Position numbers and translations under genes: made by a program. Source: Lichenicoccus roseus (GTDB lineage: Bacteria; Pseudomonadota; Alphaproteobacteria; Acetobacterales; Acetobacteraceae). Taken from it: a DNA stretch of 64,000 bases. Of this stretch, positions 45,910-55,764 are shown piece after piece. The notes beneath the pieces were generated by a model. That model worked only from the letters and a program-made list of their open reading frames with translations, searched no databases and was not told where the DNA came from. The first letter of the stretch is position 1; the number at the start of each line of letters is the position of its first letter. The stretch spans positions 248,001 through 312,000 of the forward strand of contig NZ_VCDI01000002.1 in NCBI RefSeq assembly GCF_005844085.1, read 5' to 3'.

Positions 45910-46612
45910 CGGCAGCCAGCACGTAGCCTCCACCGCGTACGGTCTTGATCACCTGGGCGTTGCGGCCGTCGTCTTCCAGCTTTCGCCGCAGCCGGCTGAT
46001 GGCGACGTCGATGGCGCGATCGAACGGCCCGGCCTGGCGCCCGCGCAGCAGGTCGAGCAGCATGTCACGCGTCAGCACCTTGTTGGCGCGGTCGAGCAGG
46101 GCCACCAGCAGCTCGTATTCGCCCCCGGTCAGCGGCACCTCGACACCGTCCGGGTTGAGCAGGCGGCGGCGGGTCGGCTCCAGCACCCAGCCGGCAAAGC
46201 GCAGCACGCTGCGGTCGCCTTCCGGCTTCCTCTCGATCTGCTCGGCGGTCCGCCGCATGACGGCGCGCATGCGGGCCAGCAGCTCACGCGGGTTGAACGG
46301 CTTCGGCAGGTAGTCGTCGGCGCCGAGCTCAAGCCCGATGATGCGGTCGGTCTCGTCCGCCATCGCGGTCAGCATGATGATCGGCACGTTGCCCTGGCTG
46401 CGCAGCCAGCGCGCCACGTCGAGGCCGCTCTCGCCCGGCAGCATCAGGTCGAGCACCACGATCTGGTAGTGTCCGGCGCTCCAGGCGCGGCGCGCCTCGC
46501 GGCCGTCGCGCGCCGCGGTGACGCGGAAGCGGTTGCGTTCGAGGAAGCGGGCGAGGAGATCGCGTATCTCGCGATCGTCGTCGACGATGAGGATATGGGG
46601 CAGGGTTTCCAT
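45893..46612 (-). CDS. OmpR-family response regulator
   Basis: A 239-residue two-domain regulator. The receiver has acidic pocket Asp11-13, phospho-acceptor Asp55 (VLDLMLPG), Thr in MLTAMAD and Lys in LPKPFN. The winged helix (LTGGEYELLVALLDRAN to IKTVRGGGYVLA) is OmpR/PhoB type. Start at ATG 46612, where the receiver begins. It is co-transcribed with the kinase. Three TGTTAC boxes upstream suggest autoregulation. Confidence 0.95.
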   Translation of the reverse strand: METLPHILIVDDDREIRDLLARFLERNRFRVTAARDGREARRAWSAGHYQIVVLDLMLPGESGLDVARWLRSQGNVPIIMLTAMADETDRIIGLELGADDYLPKPFNPRELLARMRAVMRRTAEQIERKPEGDRSVLRFAGWVLEPTRRRLLNPDGVEVPLTGGEYELLVALLDRANKVLTRDMLLDLLRGRQAGPFDRAIDVAISRLRRKLEDDGRNAQVIKTVRGGGYVLAADVERV

Positions 46613-46617
46613 GATGG

Positions 46618-46690
46618 CTGTTACATTAGCCCGCCTCCGGCGGGGGCGGGCAGGCCGGGTAACACTCCGTATCAATTCCCAATGTAACAG
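46618..46690 (-). promoter_or_regulatory. TGTTAC repeat boxes upstream of the response regulator
   Basis: CTGTTACATT appears perfectly inverted at 46618-46627 and 46681-46690 (10 bp, 53 bases apart), and a third TGTTAC, same direction as the distal one, spans 46664-46659. The spacing of the two direct copies is 25 bases, between two and three helical turns. A GC hairpin (CCCGCC-TCC-GGCGGG, about 46630-46644) lies between. OmpR-type proteins bind direct repeats, so these are candidate operator sites. Confidence 0.45.
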
Positions 46691-46702
46691 CCTTGCAGCC
46701 AC

Positions 46703-47470
46703 CTATTCGACGTAGATCATCTTGCGCGTCATGCCGCCATCGATCACGAAGTCGGCCCCGGTGACGAAGCCGCTCTCCGGCCCGAGCAGCCAGGCCGCGA
46801 GCCCGGCCACGTCGGCGACGGTGCCGACCCGCCCCACGGGATGCTGGGCGTGGTCGGCCGGGCCGAGTTCGGCGCCGCCGACATCGATCCAGCCCGGGCT
46901 GATGCTGTTCACCCTGATGTCCGGCCCCAGGCTGAGGGCCAGGGCGTGGGTGAGGGCGACGAGGCCGCCCTTGGAGGCGGCATAGCTCTCGGTGCCGGGT
47001 TCGGACATGCGCGCGCGGGTGGAGGCGATGTTGACGATGGCGCCCGCGCTGCCAGTGGCGCGCTCCGCCCTGAGCAGGCGGGCCGCTGCGCGTGCCAGCA
47101 GGAACGGTCCGGTGAGGTTGACGGCGAGCACGCGGTCCCAGTCCGCCGGATCCAGCCGCTCGAGCGGCGCGCGCGCCATGATCCCGGCATTGCAGACCAG
47201 GCCGTCCAGATGCCCGGCCTGTGCCTCGACCTGCGCCATCGCGCGCTCGATATCCTCGCGCCGTCCGGTGTCGGCCGGGATCGGCAGGAAGCCGCCGGCG
47301 GTGCCGCCATGTTCGTCCATCACCCTGGCGAGGCCGCCGGCGTCGGTGTCGAGGCCGAACACGGTCCAGCCGCCGGCGATCAGGCGTGATGCAATCCCAC
47401 GCCCGATGCCGCGCGCCGCACCGGTCACGACTGCGACGGGTCCAGGGTCGGCGGGTCCGGATACGGTCAT
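46703..47470 (-). CDS. SDR-family oxidoreductase
   Basis: A 255-residue short-chain dehydrogenase with cofactor loop [14 protein letters not shown], the aspartate after beta-2 (FGLDTDAGG) that favours NAD(H), CNAG, catalytic Ser in NIASTR, and the YAASKGG Tyr-Lys pair. The C-terminal [18 protein letters not shown] is typical. I chose the ATG at 47470 over an upstream GTG. It lies upstream of the two-component genes on the same strand with a 90-base gap; substrate unknown. Confidence 0.88.
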   Translation of the reverse strand: MTVSGPADPGPVAVVTGAARGIGRGIASRLIAGGWTVFGLDTDAGGLARVMDEHGGTAGGFLPIPADTGRREDIERAMAQVEAQAGHLDGLVCNAGIMARAPLERLDPADWDRVLAVNLTGPFLLARAAARLLRAERATGSAGAIVNIASTRARMSEPGTESYAASKGGLVALTHALALSLGPDIRVNSISPGWIDVGGAELGPADHAQHPVGRVGTVADVAGLAAWLLGPESGFVTGADFVIDGGMTRKMIYVE

Positions 47471-47629
47471 GCTAAATTCCAGTTCGGGCACGGTCTCGGG
47501 ATGGCCCCGGCCGAACGCGGCGACGGCGCCCCGGATGCATCGCGGCCGGGCCCTCGCCGCAGCCGTCCCCGGCTGGAACTTGCCGCCGGCGGCCGGCGCA
47601 GGGATGATCGCCTCGCCAGAAGGATTGCG

Positions 47630-48946
47630 ATGATCATGCTGCCTGCGCTGCGTTCATGGGTGCCGCTGGTCATGGTGCTGCCGGTCTGTGCCGCGTGGGC
47701 GGGCAGCGGCACGGCACAGACGCTCTCGGTGCCGCATCCGAAGGCGCCGGCTGCCGCCATGCCGCCGCCGGAGCCCGCGATCGTCCGGCTGGATCCGCGC
47801 GCAGACAGCGAGCCCCCGCCGGCGGCTCCCGCACCGGTGCAGCCGCCTGTCGTCGATCCGCTGCCAGTGGCCGTGGGTGCTTCGGAGGATGCCTCGCCGG
47901 CTCCGGCGTCCCCGGCTGCGCCCGATCGGACGGCGCCGGCTCCGGAGGCCAGGCCCGCGGCCGCCAGCAGTCCCACCCCGGCGACAGCGGCCCCCGCTAC
48001 CCCGGCGTCGTCGACCGCCGCCGGGTCCGCATCGCCTTCCCCGGTATCCGCCGGCAGCCCATCCACCAGCCCCGCCTCGGCCGCGCCGGCATCCACCGGA
48101 CCAGCGGCTGCGACGCCGGACCCGGGTCACGCCGACACCCGTGCGGCAGCGCCTCCGGCCACCGCCGCGCCCACGACCGCTCCGAAGGAACAGCAGCCGG
48201 CGCACCCCACGACCCGCCCGGTCCGTCCGGAGGAGACCCTCAGGCTGCAGAAGTTCAAGCTTGCGGCCCTGATCGACCGGGTCGTCATCGGCAAGGAGAA
48301 GGGACAGATCGGCCACGTCATCGACGTGCTGGTGGACGAGAAGGGCGAACCTGCCGCGCTGGTGGTGGATGTCGGTGGCTTCCTCGGCGTCGGCAACCGG
48401 CGTATCGCCATCGCCTGGGAGCGCTTCGCACTGGCCGGCCGCAACTTCCGCGACCCGCTGCAGCTGCCGCTGACCGAAGCCCAGGTGAAGTCCGCGCCGG
48501 CCTACGACGGCAACGAGGAGGTCACGGTGATCGAGGGGACCGTCGACGCCCCCGGCACCCCGGCTGCGAATGTCAAAGGGGCTGCGTCCACGGCGAAACT
48601 GCCAGCAGCTCAGGTGGCCGGGTCCGGGACGACTGCCATCCCGGCAGGCGCAGCGCCCACTGCCGCACCCGCGGCCCCCGGGCCAGCCGCCCCGGCTTCG
48701 TCCGTCCCTGCGCCCGCATCCCCAACGCCGGCCGCCTCGGATGTCGAGGACCCGGCGGTCAGCCGGGTCGATGTCGGCCACCAGGTCGAGATATCGGCGG
48801 GCGCCGCGCATCAGCCCGAACCGGCCGCGCCGCTGCATCCGGTGCCGGGCGCCTTCACTCCGGAGCGGCCAGCCGACGCGCCGCATGCCGGTTCGAAATC
48901 CCGGCCGGAACCATCCTCGCAACCTGCCCAGCAGCAGTCGCACTGA
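47630..48946 (+). CDS. PRC-barrel domain protein with low-complexity arms
   Basis: A 438-residue protein: a signal peptide ([19 protein letters not shown]), then about 180 residues of Pro/Ala/Ser/Thr-rich sequence, a PRC-barrel ([23 protein letters not shown] to [21 protein letters not shown], about 220-295), and another 140-residue Pro/Ala-rich arm. PRC-barrel domains occur in ribosome maturation and as periplasmic or spore proteins in alphaproteobacteria; an exported structural role is likely here. ATG 47630 follows AGAAGG at good spacing. Confidence 0.75.
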   Translation: MIMLPALRSWVPLVMVLPVCAAWAGSGTAQTLSVPHPKAPAAAMPPPEPAIVRLDPRADSEPPPAAPAPVQPPVVDPLPVAVGASEDASPAPASPAAPDRTAPAPEARPAAASSPTPATAAPATPASSTAAGSASPSPVSAGSPSTSPASAAPASTGPAAATPDPGHADTRAAAPPATAAPTTAPKEQQPAHPTTRPVRPEETLRLQKFKLAALIDRVVIGKEKGQIGHVIDVLVDEKGEPAALVVDVGGFLGVGNRRIAIAWERFALAGRNFRDPLQLPLTEAQVKSAPAYDGNEEVTVIEGTVDAPGTPAANVKGAASTAKLPAAQVAGSGTTAIPAGAAPTAAPAAPGPAAPASSVPAPASPTPAASDVEDPAVSRVDVGHQVEISAGAAHQPEPAAPLHPVPGAFTPERPADAPHAGSKSRPEPSSQPAQQQSH

Positions 48947-48954
48947 GCAGCAGG

Positions 48955-50235
48955 GTGCGGCTCCGCTCCCTCCGACTGAGCAGCCAGCAGGGTCTGGACT
49001 GGCTCAATTTCTTCGTGGCCAACCTGCAGACGGCATTCGGGCCGTTCATCGCCGTCTACCTCACCAGCGAGCGCTGGACCCAGGGCGAGATCGGCCTCGC
49101 CCTCAGCGCCGGGACCATCACCGCGATGGTCAGCCAGGTGCCCGCCGGGGCGCTGGTCGATGCGCTGCACAACAAGCACGTCGCCGCCGCCAGTGCGATC
49201 GTCACCATCATTGCCTCCTGCCTGCTGCTGGTGCTGTTCCCGCAGCGCCTGCCGGTGATGGGGGCGGAGATCCTGCACGGCTTCGCCAGCTGCATGCTGA
49301 ATCCGGCGATCGCCGCAATCACCCTCAGCCTGGTCGCGGCCCGCATGACGCAGGGTGGCGAGCCCGGCGAACTCGGGCGGCGGCTCGGTCGCAATGCCAG
49401 CTTCGGCTCGATCGGCAACGCCCTGGCGGCCGGGCTCATGGGTGGCGTCGGCTACGCGGTCTCCGCGCGGGCGACCTTCTTCCTGGGCGCGGCGCTGGCG
49501 CTTCCCGGGCTGCTGGCGTTGCGGGCGATCGAGCGGCCGAAGCTCAGGATCCCGGACGCCGCCGCCGCCGCCGACCCCGACGATGCCGGAACCCAGGTGA
49601 CGGCTTCGCATTCGGTGCTCAGCCTGCTGCGCGACCGCCGGCTGTTCGCCTTCGCGGTGTGCGCCGCCCTGTTCCACCTCTCCAACGCCGGCATGCTGCC
49701 GCTCGCGGCCGGGCGTGTCACCCGAGAGGCACCGCAGCAGGCGGAACTGATCATCGCCGCCTGCATCCTGCTGCCGCAGCTGGTGGTGGCGGTGCTGTCG
49801 CCGCAGGTCGGCCGGCTGGCGGAGACGCTTGGCCGGCGGCCGGTGATGCTGGTCGGCTTCGCGGCCCTGCCGATACGCGGGCTGCTGCTGGCGACCAGCA
49901 GCGACCCCTGGCTCACCGTGCTGTTCCAGATGTTCGACGGCGTCAGCGGTGCCTGCTTCGGGGTGATGCTGCCGCTGATCACAGCCGACCTGACCCGGGG
50001 CACCGGGCGCTTCAACCTGTGCATGGGCTTCTTCGGCCTGGCGGTAGGCGCCGGGGCTACCTTCAGCACCACGCTGGCCGGTTTCGCAGCCGACCGGTCG
50101 CCGCAGCTGGCGTTCCTGATCCTGGCTGCGGCCGGGGTGGCCTGCGTGCTGATGGTCTGGCTGCTGTTCGCCGAGACCACCCCGCGAGACACCGTCCGGC
50201 GCCGGATGCCGTCGGTGCGGCGCGCCCGGGGCTAG
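48955..50235 (+). CDS. MFS transporter
   Basis: A 426-residue major facilitator with about 12 membrane helices. Helix 1 is LDWLNFFVANLQTAFGPFIAVYL, and the loop-2 region is VPAGALVDALHNKHVA; the two six-helix halves join at a hydrophilic loop near residue 200-215. Drug or metabolite efflux is typical, but I cannot name the cargo. The frame starts at GTG 48955, 8 bases after the PRC-barrel stop, and it ends three bases from cysK, tail-to-tail. Confidence 0.85.
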   Translation: MRLRSLRLSSQQGLDWLNFFVANLQTAFGPFIAVYLTSERWTQGEIGLALSAGTITAMVSQVPAGALVDALHNKHVAAASAIVTIIASCLLLVLFPQRLPVMGAEILHGFASCMLNPAIAAITLSLVAARMTQGGEPGELGRRLGRNASFGSIGNALAAGLMGGVGYAVSARATFFLGAALALPGLLALRAIERPKLRIPDAAAAADPDDAGTQVTASHSVLSLLRDRRLFAFAVCAALFHLSNAGMLPLAAGRVTREAPQQAELIIAACILLPQLVVAVLSPQVGRLAETLGRRPVMLVGFAALPIRGLLLATSSDPWLTVLFQMFDGVSGACFGVMLPLITADLTRGTGRFNLCMGFFGLAVGAGATFSTTLAGFAADRSPQLAFLILAAAGVACVLMVWLLFAETTPRDTVRRRMPSVRRARG

Positions 50236-50238
50236 TCG

Positions 50239-51339
50239 TCAGGCTGCTTCGAGCCAGTCCGGCACGGGCAACCCCTTCTCGCGCAGGAAGGCCGGGTTGA
50301 ACAGCTTCGACTGGTAGCGCGCGCCGCTGTCGCACAGGATGGTCACCACGGTATGGCCGGGGCCAAGCGATCGGGCGACGTGGATCGCCGCAGCGACGTT
50401 GATCCCGGCTGATCCGCCGATCGACAGGCCCTCGAACTGCAGCAGGTCGAACACCTGCCCGAGCGCCTCGGCATCACCGATGCGCACCGCGTCGTCGATG
50501 GCGACCCCCTCCAGGTTGCCGGGCACCCGTGACTGGCCGATGCCCTCGGTGATCGAGCTGCCGCTGACGCCGAGGTCGTTGGACTTCACCCAGCCATACA
50601 GCCCGGACCCATGCGGATCGGCCAGCACGATGCGCGGCGCCGGCTTGCCGTCGCGTGCTGCCAGTTCATGCAGGCCGAGGGAGACGCCGGCGAGCGTACC
50701 GCCGGTGCCGCAGGAGCAGGTGAAGGCGTCCACCGCACCGCCGGTCTGCTGCCAGATCTCGGTTGCGGTGCCGCGTCGATGGCCCTCGCGATTGGCCAGG
50801 TTGTCGAACTGGTTGGCCCAGACCGCGCCGGTCTCCTCGGCAAGCCGGCGGGAGACATGGACATAGTTGCCGGGGTCGCGGAACGGCTTGGCCGGCACCA
50901 GGCGCAGGTCGGCGCCGATCATGCGCAGGAAGTCGATCTTCTCCCGGCTCTGCGTCTCCGGCATGACGATGACACTGCGGTAGCCGCGCGCGTTGGCTAC
51001 CAGGGTAAGGCCGATGCCGGTGTTGCCGGCGGTCCCCTCGACGATGGTGCCGCCGGGTTCCAGCCGCCCTTCGGCCTCGGCTGCCTCGATGATGGCGAGC
51101 GCCGCGCGATCCTTCACCGAGCCGCCCGGATTCATGAACTCCGCCTTGCCCAGTATGGTGCAGCCGGTTGCCTCCGAGGCACGCTTCAGCAGGATCAGCG
51201 GCGTGCCACCGATGGCGGCCAGCATGTCCGGAGAAGCGTCGCGCCAGCCATGCGCCGCCGGCCACGCATCGGCTGCGTTCGCATCCGGACGAGGCACCGA
51301 TGATCCTGAAACGGCGGACCGATTTGTGCTTTCAGCCAT
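50239..51339 (-). CDS. cysK: Cysteine synthase family (PLP-dependent)
   Basis: A 366-residue fold-type II PLP enzyme forming L-cysteine from O-acetylserine and sulfide. The PLP lysine is Lys76 in NPGGSVKDRAAL, the substrate loop is EGTAGNTGIG, and the phosphate-binding loop is CGTGGTLAG. The C-terminal FNPAFLREKGLPVPDWL is common in alphaproteobacterial cysteine synthases. About 40 N-terminal residues precede the core, as in that subgroup. A rhodanese-like gene is divergent from it, consistent with sulfur metabolism. Confidence 0.88.
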   Translation of the reverse strand: MAESTNRSAVSGSSVPRPDANAADAWPAAHGWRDASPDMLAAIGGTPLILLKRASEATGCTILGKAEFMNPGGSVKDRAALAIIEAAEAEGRLEPGGTIVEGTAGNTGIGLTLVANARGYRSVIVMPETQSREKIDFLRMIGADLRLVPAKPFRDPGNYVHVSRRLAEETGAVWANQFDNLANREGHRRGTATEIWQQTGGAVDAFTCSCGTGGTLAGVSLGLHELAARDGKPAPRIVLADPHGSGLYGWVKSNDLGVSGSSITEGIGQSRVPGNLEGVAIDDAVRIGDAEALGQVFDLLQFEGLSIGGSAGINVAAAIHVARSLGPGHTVVTILCDSGARYQSKLFNPAFLREKGLPVPDWLEAA

Positions 51340-51416
51340 CAGGAGCCACCTTCGCCACACGCCATGGAACGGCAGGATCGGCCACCGCCGGACCGCCCCA
51401 CGCAGGAGTATACGAG

Positions 51417-51827
51417 ATGGTCGAGGACGTCGCCCCGCAACAGGCCTGGGAGGCCCTTGCCGCCGATCCGGCTGCGCAGCTCGTCGATGTGCGGACCGAT
51501 GCCGAGTGGACCTATGTCGGCCTGCCCGATCTCGCGCCGCTGCAGCGCCAGGTGCTGCTGATCATGTGGCAGGCATTTCCCACCGGCGCGCCGAACCCGC
51601 ATTTCCTTCAGCAGCTGACCCAGGCCGGCTTGCAACCGGAGCAGGACATCTACTTCATCTGCCGCAGCGGCGCCCGCAGCCTGGCGGCAGCCGAGGCCGC
51701 GCGCAGCATCGGCTTCGAGCGCGTCTATAATGTCGCCGACGGCTTCGAGGGCCCGCCGGATGCGCGTGGCCATCGCGGTGCCGTGGCCGGCTGGAAGGCA
51801 AGCGGCCTGCCGTGGCGGCAGCGCTGA
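51417..51827 (+). CDS. Rhodanese-like domain protein
   Basis: A 136-residue single rhodanese domain, normally a sulfurtransferase. The active-site loop is FICRSGARS with Cys82, and the domain is complete from the N-terminal QLVDVRTDAEW to the C-terminal GWKASGLPWRQR. CAGGAG precedes the ATG at 51417. It may transfer sulfane sulfur to cyanide or proteins; partner not evident. Divergent from cysK. Confidence 0.9.
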   Translation: MVEDVAPQQAWEALAADPAAQLVDVRTDAEWTYVGLPDLAPLQRQVLLIMWQAFPTGAPNPHFLQQLTQAGLQPEQDIYFICRSGARSLAAAEAARSIGFERVYNVADGFEGPPDARGHRGAVAGWKASGLPWRQR

Positions 51828-51864
51828 GAGCCGGATCCCGCCATCACGCCGGAACCCGGGTCGA

Positions 51865-52745
51865 TCAATCGTCGGCGGAGTTCTCGGCGTCGGCGTCGTA
51901 CATCACCTGGAGCACCGCGCACCACGAGTAGCGGGTGTCGTAGAAGTTGCCGTCGGCGGTTGCCAGCAGCCCCGCCGGTCCGACCGGCACGTGCGTCATC
52001 GAGACCGCATCGTCGACGTTGCCGCCGATGATCGAGATCTGTCCGGGCGTGCGCGCCACCACCAGGCCGCAATGCGCCGGAAACAGGTCGCGTGTCGGCA
52101 GGTTGTGGAAGCGGATGACACGGCTCGAGCCACGGCCGGCGCAGATCAGGTCTCCAAGCATCGGCGCGTAGAGCGACGGATCCTGCGCCCGCAGCGCCGG
52201 TGCGGAGCCGGCGGCCGCCGCATTGATATAGGTGGCGTGGTTCGGCGAGTACGGGAACCGGGCGCCGGCGCCGCTGACCCGCATCACATAGGAGATGAAG
52301 GCAGCCGACCAGGCGTAGCGGGCATCGTCCTGGAAGGCGAACGCGCGGCCATCGCTGTCGTGCTTCCCGGTCCAGTCGACCTCGCTCTCATACGGATCCT
52401 GGCCGATCCACCAGTATTCCCCGACGCGCTGCCAAAGCCCGGGGAGCCGTTCCGGCTTGACGCTTGCCGATACCGGGTCGGGCCGCGCCTCGGGGTCGTC
52501 GTCATCGACCGGTTCGCCGAACAGCCGCCACTCGCGCAACGCGATCGCCATGGCGTCCGCCCGCGTGAACGGTTCGAAGTTGCGCGTAACGAAATCCGGC
52601 ACGTGTGCATCCGGACCGACCGGTCCCGCCGTATGCGAATACTGTGCGACCGGCGTCTGCCGGGGAGCGGCGCTGCAGCCGGCGAGGGCGGCGACGGCGA
52701 GCGCCAGATGGGTCCGCATCCCGAGGCTCGCGAGGTTGCGCCCGG

Positions 52746-52749
<4 letters not shown>
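51865..52749 (-). CDS. DUF2272 lipoprotein
   Basis: A 294-residue predicted lipoprotein with lipobox AALAGC at Cys25 and a C-terminal DUF2272 domain (about 80-290): YAWSAAFISYVMRVSG, GDLICAGRG, HCGLVVAR. The Cys/His arrangement resembles NlpC/P60-like or CHAP folds, so it may act on peptidoglycan, but that is an inference. The ATG overlaps the mtnA stop as ATGA, so it is co-translated with mtnA. Confidence 0.78.
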
Positions 52750-53879
<1,130 letters not shown>

Positions 53880-53945
53880 GAGCACTCCTCGGGGTGGGGC
53901 CAGGCGATGGGGTGGAGCGCGACCAGGGCTCTGCAGGACATTGCT

Positions 53946-54425
53946 TCAGTCGGCGCCGTCGCGGTGGGCGCCGATCAGGCCGAGCGATAGCATCACGCCG
54001 ACGGTGGCGCCCTTGACCGGGCGCAACAACAGCAAAGCCACCACCAGGGTCAACGGCACGAGCATCGCGATCAACGACCAGATCGGCAAGCTGCTCGACC
54101 GTGTCGACAGCACCACCAGGGCGATGATGATGTGCGCGGTGATGAAGATGGTGAAGTAGGGCGGCGCATCGTCCGCGCGGACTGCACCGAGCGGCGCCTT
54201 GCAGGCGCTGCAGCGTGGCACCAGTCGAAGATAGCCGGCATAGAGACGGCCTGCGCCGCAGACCGGGCAGCGTGCGGACAGGCCGTGCAGCACCATCGAC
54301 ACGAGCGGCGGCAGCGACTGGGCTTCGAGCCAGGCGCGGGCTTCGTCATCCTCCGGCACTGTCGCGGGCGGCAAGATCGTGGCCTTGGTCGTGCCGCCTT
54401 CGTCCGTCTCGATGACCGCTCGCAT
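53946..54425 (-). CDS. DUF983 zinc-ribbon membrane protein
   Basis: A 159-residue protein with a CPVC...CSAC zinc ribbon (residues 53-76) then two membrane helices (FTIFITAHIIIALVVLST and IAMLVPLTLVVALLLLRP). This is the DUF983 layout; function is unknown, although members often lie near cytochrome oxidase or cell-envelope genes. It is upstream of mtnA on the same strand and divergent from panC. Confidence 0.85.
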   Translation of the reverse strand: MRAVIETDEGGTTKATILPPATVPEDDEARAWLEAQSLPPLVSMVLHGLSARCPVCGAGRLYAGYLRLVPRCSACKAPLGAVRADDAPPYFTIFITAHIIIALVVLSTRSSSLPIWSLIAMLVPLTLVVALLLLRPVKGATVGVMLSLGLIGAHRDGAD

Positions 54426-54610
54426 GACATGCCCCGCTGCACCGGGCTGGTTGCCCTGACCAGCTGTATGTCTTCACGTTGTGGGTCCGGATCAAGCGCC
54501 GTCCGCCGATGCGGCCGGTATGCGAGGGCTTCGCGATCCGCATCCCGGCTTGCGTCCGGCGTCCCGAACGCGCACCTCCGGAGCTCAACGATCACTTCGC
54601 GAGAGCCCGT

Positions 54611-55468
54611 ATGTACGTCGCACGAACCTTGGATGAACTCGCCGCGGGGATCGCGTCTCTGGGGCCTGGCCTGGCACTCGTCCCGACCATGGGCGCCCTG
54701 CATGCCGGCCATCTTTCCCTTCTCGAAGCCGCCCAACATGGCGGCGCACCGGTGGCGGCATCGATCTTCGTCAACCCGACGCAGTTCAACCAGAGCGACG
54801 ACCTGGCGCGCTATCCGCGCGACGAGAGTGCGGATCTCGAGCTGCTGCGCCAGGCAGGCTGCGATCTCGCATGGCTGCCGTCGGTGCAGACCATGTATCC
54901 CGCGGGGGACGAGATCAGGATCGTGCCTCAGGGTGCGGCCCTGGGTTGGGAAGGCGATGTGCGCCCGGGCCATTTCAGCGGCGTGGCGACGGTGGTGACA
55001 AAGCTACTCAACCAGGTATCGCCGCAACGCGCCTATTTCGGCGAGAAGGACTGGCAACAGCTCCAGGTCATACGCAGCGTGGTCGACGCCTTGTTCATGC
55101 CGGTCGCGATCATCGGCGTGCCGACGCTGCGCGAACCCGACGGGCTCGCGATGTCGTCGCGGAACCGCTTCCTGGGCGAGCAGGAGCGTGAGCGGGCGCC
55201 GGCGCTGTATCGATGCCTGTCGCGTTTGGCGCAGGCGATCCTCGATGGCGACGAGGTGGATGTGTGCCTGGCCACGGCGCGCGAGGATCTCACGTTGCGC
55301 GGTTTCTCGGTCGAATACCTCGCGCTTGTCGATGGCGGTTCGCTCCATCCCGCCGCCGAATTGATGCCCGGGGCGCGACTGCTGGCGGCTGCCCGTCTCG
55401 GAAGCGTCCGCCTTCTCGACAATCTCGAAGTGGTCCTGCCCGGCGGCCCCAGGCGCACCGGTCTGTAA
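54611..55468 (+). CDS. panC: Pantoate--beta-alanine ligase
   Basis: ATP-dependent ligase that forms pantothenate. The 285-residue product carries the nucleotidyltransferase motif PTMGALHAGHLSLL (residues 25-38; HAGH is the HIGH-like site), FVNPTQFN, VVTKLLNQVSPQRAYFGEKDWQQ, and the KMSKS-like LAMSSRNRFL. The start at ATG 54611 precedes the first conserved residues. panB is not adjacent. A 185-base gap separates it from divergent DUF983. Confidence 0.95.
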   Translation: MYVARTLDELAAGIASLGPGLALVPTMGALHAGHLSLLEAAQHGGAPVAASIFVNPTQFNQSDDLARYPRDESADLELLRQAGCDLAWLPSVQTMYPAGDEIRIVPQGAALGWEGDVRPGHFSGVATVVTKLLNQVSPQRAYFGEKDWQQLQVIRSVVDALFMPVAIIGVPTLREPDGLAMSSRNRFLGEQERERAPALYRCLSRLAQAILDGDEVDVCLATAREDLTLRGFSVEYLALVDGGSLHPAAELMPGARLLAAARLGSVRLLDNLEVVLPGGPRRTGL

Positions 55469-55491
55469 GTTTCCTGAAGCAGTCGGGAGAC

Positions 55492-55512
55492 AGCGGTAAT
55501 CCCGTTACCGCT
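55492..55512 (+). terminator. Hairpin after panC
   Basis: AGCGGTAA (55492-55499), 5-base loop, TTACCGCT (55505-55512): a perfect 8-bp inverted repeat 23 bases after the panC stop. No T-run follows. Could be a terminator or a regulator-binding palindrome. Confidence 0.45.
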
Positions 55513-55581
55513 TCCTCGTGGCCGGGCTTCGCGCCCGAACTGCAACATCAGCCGGAACTTTTCAGTAACGGTTGCTTTTGA

Positions 55582-55610
55582 TTGACAGTTATCTGAGGTC
55601 GGGGAATAGG
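55582..55610 (+). promoter_or_regulatory. Candidate promoter for the H1-like gene
   Basis: A perfect TTGACA (55582-55587), 17-base spacer, and a weaker AATAGG (55605-55610). This region is AT-richer than its surroundings. The gene starts 155 bases downstream. The rest of the 55469-55764 gap holds nothing else I recognise apart from the panC hairpin. Confidence 0.35.
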
Positions 55611-55764
55611 TTTACGTGTTGTGCGCGTCCGAGTCGCGATTCGCGGATCGTCGCAGCGCCTGTCCGGCAGGTGACCGATAGTATCACGGTCAGGAATGAG
55701 CATCACGCCGAGCGTCCCCACCGTCCGGAACCCGACCTACACAGGACTACAGAAAGGCCACACG

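Noticed and set aside
54426-54610. Possible upstream extension of PanC (44 codons from 54479)
   Set aside because: The additional residues are Arg/Pro-rich and precede the conserved start of the family; ATG 54611 gives the normal length.
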